From Niastella sp. (GTDB lineage: Bacteria > Bacteroidota > Bacteroidia > Chitinophagales > Chitinophagaceae), in assembly GCA_021154515.1 (NCBI GenBank), contig JAJKIL010000144.1, positions 1-5,374 on the forward strand: 5,374 nucleotides of DNA. The letters run 5' to 3'. The notes beneath the pieces were generated by a model that did no database searches, was not told where the DNA came from, and was given only the letters and a program-made list of their open reading frames with translations. Positions 1-5,374 of the stretch are shown here, piece after piece (the first letter of the stretch is position 1; every line of letters begins with the position of its first letter). The position numbers and the translations under genes are program-made.

Positions 1-1286
1 ACCTTATCCGCTGGATGCTGAAACCGGAAGACCATCGCATGTACGAAGGGTTTTGCCGGCTGGAAGCATCGCCACACGGAAAACTCGATAACCTGTTTGT
101 CTTCTTTTATACCTCCTTCAGCCAGACAGGTACTTACAGTCATGCCCTCTTACAAAACTGGTTGAATGAATATGATGACGAGCAAAATCAAAAGCTGCTG
201 GCCCGGGCCGGCAAAGGCATTTGGGATGTAGCACCTATCAGGAAGGCCGTAACCGAAAAAGACTATACTGCCTGCGACCAGTTGTTGCCCGCCATGATCC
301 AATCCTACCGGAATTTCATTGGGCAACCCAACACGTTGTTTGTGCTCGGCCTGTTACCAAAACAAATGAGCAGCCCTGATCAGTTTCAACAATGGATACA
401 ACAATGGATGGAGCAACCCAAACAACCCGGCATCCAGTTGCTGGTGTTTGATCATGTAGATGGAAATTTCTGGGGCCATGTATTTGAAAACTATGCCGAT
501 CACGCGGTAACCCTGAAGCATGATCTGCGCATGCAGGATGCCATCAGGCAAATTGCCACCGCGGGCGCCGCTACCGATCCTTATGCATTTTTCAGAAAAT
601 GCATGTTCGAAATGGGCGCGGCCGCTAACAAAAAAAACAAACCCCTGCTGTATGAATGGGGCGAGAAAGCCATTGAGAGCGGTAAAAAGACAGGCGATAA
701 AAGCTTACTCGCGACAGCTTATATCACGTTTGCCGGCATGCTGTTCAATTTTAAAGACCATGAACGCATCAATGAACTGCTCGATACCGGCATCAGGTTG
801 TGCAAACAGGAAATTGCCGGCGGCAATGAATCCATAAAACCCTTGCTGCTGCAATATTATACCTATAAAGGGGCCGATTGCCAGATCCAGAAAGAAAGAA
901 AAGAAGCGCTGGAATGGTTTATGAAAGCCGGCAATGAAGCGGTTGCTTTTGGGTTTGCCTCGCAAGCTGTATCTGCCTATTACAAAGCCTGGATATTCGC
1001 CGATTACAAAGGCTGGAAGGAAGAAAAACTACAGGCCGGTAAACAGGCACTACAACTCACCAACCAGTTGACCGATGAGGAAATTCAAGCCTCGGAATAT
1101 CCATTTATGGCGTACGACTATGTGCAACAGAAACAGCAGGAGGAAGACAGCCTTGCTGAAATAGTGACCCATAAAATGCTCGCCGCCTATGGGCCCGACT
1201 GGCAACAAACCATTGAAGAACTAAAACAGAATTACACCAGGAAAAAGATCAGACAGGCAAACGCAGGCGAAATAATGGTTTCATAG
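1..1286 (+). CDS. Two-domain protein with TPR-like helical C-terminal half, 5'-partial; candidate Rhs-effector accessory protein
   Basis: I do not recognise a named family. The frame is open to the window edge (L-I-R-W precedes the first Met at 15). The bases before that ATG contain no ribosome-binding-like or A-rich stretch, so the true start is probably upstream and Met15 is internal. Residues below count from that Met. Residues 1-170 look alpha/beta, with hydrophobic strand-like segments near 26-32 (NLFVFFY), 107-114 (TLFVLGLL) and 140-146 (IQLLVFD). Residues 185-370 are helical, with paired amphipathic helices like TPR or other alpha-solenoid repeats (around 209-265, 277-310 and 314-350). 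The C-terminus is charged and lysine-rich. There is no signal peptide or membrane segment, so a cytoplasmic protein is expected. It lies 47 bases before the next gene and in the same run as the PAAR-Rhs gene. From memory, proteins of this general layout sit before PAAR-Rhs genes in some proteobacteria; this is unverified. A role in effector loading is inference. It ends with TAG. Confidence 0.85.
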   Translation, partial: LIRWMLKPEDHRMYEGFCRLEASPHGKLDNLFVFFYTSFSQTGTYSHALLQNWLNEYDDEQNQKLLARAGKGIWDVAPIRKAVTEKDYTACDQLLPAMIQSYRNFIGQPNTLFVLGLLPKQMSSPDQFQQWIQQWMEQPKQPGIQLLVFDHVDGNFWGHVFENYADHAVTLKHDLRMQDAIRQIATAGAATDPYAFFRKCMFEMGAAANKKNKPLLYEWGEKAIESGKKTGDKSLLATAYITFAGMLFNFKDHERINELLDTGIRLCKQEIAGGNESIKPLLLQYYTYKGADCQIQKERKEALEWFMKAGNEAVAFGFASQAVSAYYKAWIFADYKGWKEEKLQAGKQALQLTNQLTDEEIQASEYPFMAYDYVQQKQQEEDSLAEIVTHKMLAAYGPDWQQTIEELKQNYTRKKIRQANAGEIMVS

Positions 1287-1333
1287 CAACCACCAGGAGC
1301 AAACCAATAAACATTATCCTTAAAATCATCAGT

Positions 1334-1915
1334 ATGGAAAATATGAGTTCTGTTAAATCGAGAATTGAAATGATCGATGAAGAGATAACACTCAAGTACG
1401 TCGATGAATTGCGGGCGAAAGAAAACCGCATCGATTTTACCCAGGACGGCTGGGTAGAAGAAATGCGTGCTATTGAATCGGAATACCGCAAAAAGATAGA
1501 ACCGGAACTGGCTTTTATTCGCCGGACGATAGGCGAAGTATTGGCCGCCAATTCATTTAAAGACCTGCAGGCAATAGACGCCATACTGAATGACACGCAA
1601 CGATTAAAAAATTACATAACACCAACGTTCGACGAACTGGAAGAAAATATTCAAAGCGGCAGCCATGAATATTTAGTGCTGAGCCTGATATTGTTTGAAG
1701 CCAGGAACCTGGAAGCTGACGCCCGTGATGAAATGGTTTACTTCGGCGACCTGATACGGTTCTGCGAATCAAAAAGCGTAGATGTAAAACCCATATTACG
1801 GCAATTGCTCCCTTTCGCTTCCAATGAAATAAAATACGGAACAAATTCCGTACGCTCATTATTTCAGCATGCAATAGAACATGCTGCCTCCATTCCTGAA
1901 AACAGCAATCAGTAA
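1334..1915 (+). CDS. Small helical, charged protein of unknown family, directly upstream of the PAAR-Rhs gene
   Basis: I do not recognise this 193-residue protein. It is predicted mostly helical. Residues 5-70 are rich in Glu, Lys and Arg with spaced hydrophobics, consistent with long amphipathic helices or a short coiled coil. Residues 76-106 form another charged helical stretch. Residues 112-122 (EYLVLSLILFE) are the most hydrophobic part, but too short and too flanked by charge to be a convincing membrane span. There is no signal peptide. The start at 1334 is the first ATG in frame; a second ATG at 1343 would shorten the protein by three residues. The only AGGAG (1295-1299) is too far upstream to decide between them. 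It ends with TAA only 22 bases before the Rhs start, so translation of the two is probably coupled to one mRNA. It does not look like the EagR/DUF1795 chaperone, which is beta-rich. A chaperone or adaptor role is inferred from position; immunity proteins usually follow the toxin instead. Confidence 0.85.
   Translation: MENMSSVKSRIEMIDEEITLKYVDELRAKENRIDFTQDGWVEEMRAIESEYRKKIEPELAFIRRTIGEVLAANSFKDLQAIDAILNDTQRLKNYITPTFDELEENIQSGSHEYLVLSLILFEARNLEADARDEMVYFGDLIRFCESKSVDVKPILRQLLPFASNEIKYGTNSVRSLFQHAIEHAASIPENSNQ
1835..1886 (+). other. Two perfect short inverted repeats at the 3' end of the 193-residue gene
   Basis: The first is TACGGAA (1835-1841), a four-base gap, then TTCCGTA (1846-1852). The second is CAGCATG (1865-1871), an eight-base gap, then CATGCTG (1880-1886). 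Each could form a 7-bp RNA hairpin. They lie inside the coding region, 52 to 103 bases before the Rhs start. Neither is followed by a T-run, so they do not look like intrinsic terminators. They may affect mRNA processing or Rhs translation, or be chance; confidence in function is low. Confidence 0.3.
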
Positions 1916-1937
1916 ATAGAAACAAGAAACTTTTTCT

Positions 1938-3251
1938 ATGTACGTAGCCAACACGCACCTGAAGCCGGTGATCGGTATCGATATTCACTTTGTGAATTTG
2001 CCATTCCCATTCATTCCACTTCCACATCCATATATCGGGTTGGTCATCGACCCGTTTGACTATCTCCCGTTTATTGGAGCCACCGTAAAAGTAAATCATG
2101 TGCCCCGTGGTAATACCGATACCATGGGCATGATCATCACCTTTGTACACATCCCATTTGGTGCCGGCTTTACGTTGTTTCCCATGATCGGGCACGATAG
2201 TCAGAATTTCTTTGGAAGTAAAACCGTGTCGGTAGATGGGGCGCCCATGAGTGGTGCGGGCTACATGCTCATGACCTGTAACGACATCGGCATTCCCTTG
2301 TCGCTACGTCCCGGGAAAAAATTCATTCCCATTCCATCCTTATACCTGCCAACCTCATTTTGTATTCCATTGCAATGGGGCAAACCCGTTATGGTGGGCG
2401 GCCCGCTGGTGCCCAATTTCAGCCTGATGGCCTTATTAAAAGCATTTGCTTTTGGTTCCTTCCTGAAGATATTTGGCAAACTGGGCGGCAAGCTGTTAAA
2501 AGCACTCAATAATAAATTGCTGAAGAGATCGCCTGCCACCAAAAAGCTCAGCGCCATGCTGTGTAAAATGGGGTTTGAACCGGTTGACCTTATCACCGGC
2601 AGGGTAAATGTTGAACATACCGATTTTGAATTACCCGGGCCTATTCCGTTATCATGGGTACGCAACTGGGACAGCGATTCTGCCGTTCAGGGTCAGCTGG
2701 GACATGGCGTGCATCATTGCTATGATCGTTGTGTACAAGTATGGCCCGAAGAAGGTGGCCTGTCAGTAACCATGGCCGATGGCCGGTTAGCTGTGTTTCC
2801 TTTATTGTATTACGGGGAAGGCTTTTATCATCCCCAAGAAAAAGTATTACTCCGCCGAAAACAGAATGGACATTTTTTATTAGAAGACTACAATGAATCG
2901 CTGTATTATCATTTCAATCACCAGCAACAGCCAAACACCTGGCAGTTATCGTTTATTGAAAACTACAGCGGCAATCGAATACAGTTGCATTACACCGGCG
3001 GATACATCTCAGCCATAACAGATTCCGCCGGCAGGCAACTGCTTTTCACATTAAACAAACAACATCGCATAACTACTATTGAAGTAAACCACCGTTCTGT
3101 ACAACAAACGCTGGTAAGCTATCAATATAACGAGGAGGGAGATCTGATCGCCATCACCGACGCATTGAACCAGGCGGTGACCATCGAATACCAGGATCAC
3201 CTGATGGTGAAAAAAACCGACCGCAACGGCCAAAGCTTTTACTGGGAATAG
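1938..3251 (+). CDS. PAAR-like domain Rhs protein, N-terminal piece ending at an in-frame amber codon
   Basis: This is the front end of an Rhs polymorphic-toxin protein, here 437 residues. Residues 1-155 form a PAAR-like domain of the divergent type starting near HLKPVIGIDIH. It is rich in Pro and Gly and contains IGATVKVN and a late TCNDIG motif. PAAR proteins cap the spike of type VI secretion or related injection machines. His17/His30, His71 and Cys114 are plausible zinc ligands, by analogy with the family's three His and one Cys; this is inference. Residues 161-212 are a hydrophobic/basic helical linker. Residues 217-245 carry the DUF6531-type signature (LITG, then TDFELPGPIPLSW and R-x-W), followed by LGHGVHHCYD at 254-263. 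YD-repeat sequence begins near 347. ATG 1938 is the natural start: it opens directly on the PAAR-like domain and follows an A-rich leader (1916-1930). Rhs proteins are usually well over 1,000 residues, so this product is truncated; the frame continues intact beyond the stop. Confidence 0.9.
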   Translation: MYVANTHLKPVIGIDIHFVNLPFPFIPLPHPYIGLVIDPFDYLPFIGATVKVNHVPRGNTDTMGMIITFVHIPFGAGFTLFPMIGHDSQNFFGSKTVSVDGAPMSGAGYMLMTCNDIGIPLSLRPGKKFIPIPSLYLPTSFCIPLQWGKPVMVGGPLVPNFSLMALLKAFAFGSFLKIFGKLGGKLLKALNNKLLKRSPATKKLSAMLCKMGFEPVDLITGRVNVEHTDFELPGPIPLSWVRNWDSDSAVQGQLGHGVHHCYDRCVQVWPEEGGLSVTMADGRLAVFPLLYYGEGFYHPQEKVLLRRKQNGHFLLEDYNESLYYHFNHQQQPNTWQLSFIENYSGNRIQLHYTGGYISAITDSAGRQLLFTLNKQHRITTIEVNHRSVQQTLVSYQYNEEGDLIAITDALNQAVTIEYQDHLMVKKTDRNGQSFYWE

Positions 3252-5115
3252 GATGCCAAACAACGGTGCGTACATACCTGGGGCGATGGGGGCGTGCTGG
3301 AAGGATTTATTGAATACCATAAAGGATATAACCTGGTCACCAATTCCCTTGGGGAAACCACCACTTATTATTTCGATGAAAATAATTTATGTGTGCAGGA
3401 AACCGATCATTATGGCAACCATAAATACATTTATTATACAGAAGACTTTGACATATATCGCGAAATAGATGAAGCCGGCAATATAACCGGTTATGCCTAT
3501 GATGAAAAAAGCAGGTTGAAAGAACAAACGCTCCCTGATGGCAGCACCCTGCAATTTCTTTACAACGATTTTGACCAACCGGCATTGATCGTTCAACCCG
3601 ATGGCAGCAGCCAGAGCTTTGGTTACGACGACATGCGCCGCCTGTCGTTCATCAACCATCCCAATGGCAGAACGATCACTTTACAATATAATTCCGAAGG
3701 TCAGGTAGAGACAATCATTGAAAATGGCAACCTGAAAACGGCTCTGCGCTATGATGAGGATGAAAACCTGACCCGGGTACAGTTGCCAGACGGTACCTAT
3801 GCGGAATGGAAATACGATGCACTCGGCCGTTGCATTCAATCCATCAATCCCGATGGTCAGATCCGGTATCTTACCTATGATGAGTTGAACCGGGTTCAAA
3901 CTATTCATTTGCCCGATGGCAATACCATCAGGCTGCAGTACAATGCGTATGAAGATATAGTGCACGCCCGGGATAAACATACCAGCGTACAGTATGAATA
4001 CACGCCGCTCGGCAACGTAAAAAAGCGCAGACAGGAAAATGTGGAGATGCAATTTTTATACGATACCGAAGAACGGTTGCGCACGGTAATAAACGAATCG
4101 GGCCGGCATTACAGCCTGGATTATAATAACCGGGGAGAAATTACCAGCGAAACCGGGTTCGATGGCATTCAGTCGCAGTATGAGCGGGATGCAACCGGCC
4201 TCATCACCAAAGCCATCCGGCCAGGCGACCGTTCTACAAAATATGAATACGATGCCAATGGCAATATAACCCGGCTGGAATACCATGACGGCAGTTGGGA
4301 ATTATTCAGCTATGATAAAAACGGCAACCTGCAGGAAGCCATGAATGAGCACAGCACCGTCAGGTTTAACCGCAACAAGCTGGGATTAATCGTAGCAGAA
4401 GAACAGGATAGCTATAAAGTAGAAAGCACCTATGATAAATGGGGCAACCGTACACGGCTTACCAGCAGCCTGGGCGCTGATATGCTTTTAAAGCGTAATG
4501 AAACCGGACAGGTAACCCAGATGCAAGCTGATACCTGGCAGGCACAAATGAAATATAACCAGGCCGGTACTGAAATAGAAAGGCTGTTACCGGGTGACTT
4601 ATGTAGTGAATGGAAATACGATCAGGGTGGAAGACCGGCCGAACATAAACTAAGCAGGAGAGGCGTAGTGCAAAGATGGAAAAAATATACCTGGGGCGCT
4701 GATAATCGCCTGACCGATATTTTTGACACCCTGTCGCTGCGCAACACTCATTTCAAACACGATACATTTGGCAACCTGGTATTTGCCCAATATGCCAGTA
4801 ATAACATCATGCACAGAACGGCTGATGCAACCGGTAATATTTATGAGACAACCGACAAAAGTGATCGCCGGTATAACAGTGCCGGCGCTCCGCTGGAAAG
4901 CGATAAATATTTGTACAAATACGACGAAGAAGGCTACCTGGTGAGCAAAACTGATAAACTCACCCAAAAGAAAACCCGGTATACCTGGTACGCCAAAGGA
5001 TTGCTGAAAAATGTACAACGCCCCGATGGAAAAACAGTGGAGTATACCTATGATGCGTTAGGCCGGCGTTTGTCAAAAAGTTTTGATGGCACCATAACAC
5101 GGTGGGTTTGGCATG
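2976..5115 (+). repeat. YD-repeat (Rhs) protein-level repeat array
   Basis: Degenerate repeats of about 20 residues, built around Y-D-x-x-G-x and often followed by a P-D-G turn, run from about residue 347 of the Rhs protein to about residue 1059. Clear PDG turns occur in TLPDGSTLQF, VQPDGSSQSF, QLPDGTYAEW, INPDGQIRYL, HLPDGNTIRL and QRPDGKTVEY. The repeats are diverged at the DNA level, with no long identical stretch, so this is an old protein repeat and not a recent tandem DNA duplication. These repeats wind into the hollow beta-shell known from Rhs and Tc-toxin structures. The amber codon falls on the tyrosine of one of the earliest repeats. Confidence 0.85.
3249..3251 (+). other. In-frame amber (TAG) codon interrupting the Rhs gene
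   Basis: The codons TGG GAA TAG GAT GCC (3243-3257) read W-E-stop-D-A. The same gene has TGG AAA TAC GAT GCA (W-K-Y-D-A) at 3807-3821, so the stop replaces the tyrosine of a YD motif. TAC or TAT to TAG is a single transversion. Sequence on both sides is normal Rhs in one frame, so this is a point nonsense change and not an indel. The gene ending at 1286 uses TAG as its normal stop, which argues against amber reassignment in this genome. A base-calling error cannot be excluded from the sequence alone. Confidence 0.9.
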
Positions 5116-5374
5116 CCAATACACCCCTGCACGAGTGGAGTTACAGGGATACTGAAAAACCCCGTGCGGTAGTAAATGAATGGGGCGAAATGATCCTGGA
5201 TAAAGAAGAACCCAATCCGCAAAATAAACTGGCAGGCGTAAAAGGTATTACCTGGGTTTTTGAAGATGATAGTTTTGTTCCCTGCGCAAAAATAGAAGAC
5301 GGCAATACCTACAGCATCATAGCAGATTACCTTGGCACACCCGTAGCAGCGTATGATGCTACAGGAAAAAGAGT
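3252..5374 (+). CDS. Rhs/YD-repeat core, continuation of the same Rhs gene after the amber codon; 3'-partial
   Basis: The frame of the PAAR piece continues here for 707 codons plus two bases with no stop or frameshift, running off the window. It encodes the Rhs beta-cage: about twenty YD-type motifs spaced roughly 20 residues apart, such as KYDALGR, TYDELNR, EYDANGN, SYDKNGN, KYDEEGY and TYDALGR. Late motifs include RWVWHANTPLHEW and then DYLGTPVAAYD at 5325-5357, which marks the approach to the end of the Rhs core. In known Rhs proteins the cage encloses a C-terminal toxin, released after self-cleavage at a conserved site; both the site and the toxin lie beyond 5374. The toxin's activity therefore cannot be told. 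There is no obvious own start: the first in-frame ATG is at 3633, inside a YD repeat, and a GTG at 3294 follows a run of five G. I treat it as the rear of one gene (with 1938-3251), not an independent gene. Together they span at least 1,145 codons. Confidence 0.85.

Noticed and set aside
813..827. Short inverted repeat ATTGCC-GGC-GGCAAT
   Set aside because: It is a 6-bp stem in the middle of a coding region with no T-run and no nearby start; chance is enough to explain it.
520..837. 105-codon + strand frame inside the first gene
   Set aside because: It is in an alternative frame of a clear coding region, with Cys/Ser/Arg-rich composition typical of shadow frames.
1287..1333. Possible promoter or terminator in the 47-base gap
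   Set aside because: I found no Bacteroidota-type -33/-7 pair (TTTG and TAnnTTTG) and no hairpin with a T-run; AGGAG at 1295-1299 is too far from the start at 1334 to act as its ribosome-binding site.
1557..2195. Minus-strand open frame of 212 codons
   Set aside because: It lies opposite two well-supported + strand genes, covers their junction, and its translation is low-complexity in W/H/R with no recognisable domain; it is a shadow frame.
3249..3251. Amber codon as genome-wide TAG reassignment
   Set aside because: The first gene ends naturally with TAG at 1284-1286 and no other in-frame TAG occurs in the three coding regions.
3253..3468. ATG two bases after the amber codon, opening a 71-codon frame
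   Set aside because: It is out of frame with the Rhs sequence, which continues clearly in the original frame; the 71-residue product looks like nothing. The TAG-G-ATG closeness is chance.
3681..5018. Several minus-strand open frames opposite the YD repeats, and a + strand frame at 4723-4944
   Set aside because: They are by-products of the repetitive codon pattern of the Rhs core; the products are hydrophobic or Cys/His-rich with no family look, and all overlap a strong coding frame.

Overview
The window looks like part of a chromosome from a Bacteroidota bacterium, most likely a Chitinophagaceae relative (Chitinophaga/Niastella type). I base this on moderate GC, A-rich rather than Shine-Dalgarno-like sequence before the starts, and the style of the Rhs protein. 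This placement is an inference from general knowledge; no marker gene is present. All genes lie on the + strand, packed head to tail with gaps of 47 and 22 bases. They look like one transcription unit that began before the window and continues past it.

Layout. Positions 1-1286 hold the 3' part of a gene for a two-part protein: a mixed alpha/beta N-terminal half and a TPR-like helical C-terminal half. Positions 1334-1915 hold a complete gene for a 193-residue, mostly helical, charged protein of unknown family. From 1938 to the window end runs a large PAAR-Rhs polymorphic-toxin gene. It has a PAAR-like spike domain, a hydrophobic/basic helical linker, a DUF6531-type motif and then a long YD-repeat (Rhs) shell. 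The window stops just after a DYLGTP motif near the end of the Rhs core, so the toxin tip and any immunity gene lie outside it.

The most striking point is an in-frame amber stop at 3249-3251. The same frame continues for 707 more codons without another stop or frameshift. The stop sits exactly where the tyrosine of a YD motif belongs: the local reading W-E-stop-D-A matches W-K-Y-D-A at 3807-3821. A single base change from TAC or TAT explains it. The gene is therefore either a very recent nonsense mutant, a sequencing or assembly error, or (less likely) read through or restarted. Translated as written, it yields a 437-residue PAAR-bearing tip with no Rhs cage or toxin.

How the parts may work together (inference): PAAR-Rhs proteins ride on the spike of contractile injection machines such as type VI secretion. 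The two upstream genes sit where loading adaptors or chaperones for such effectors are often found, so they are candidates for that job. No VgrG, Hcp, sheath or recognised chaperone family is visible here. I see no RNA gene, insertion sequence, CRISPR array, confident promoter or terminator, and no gene-free stretch longer than 47 bases.
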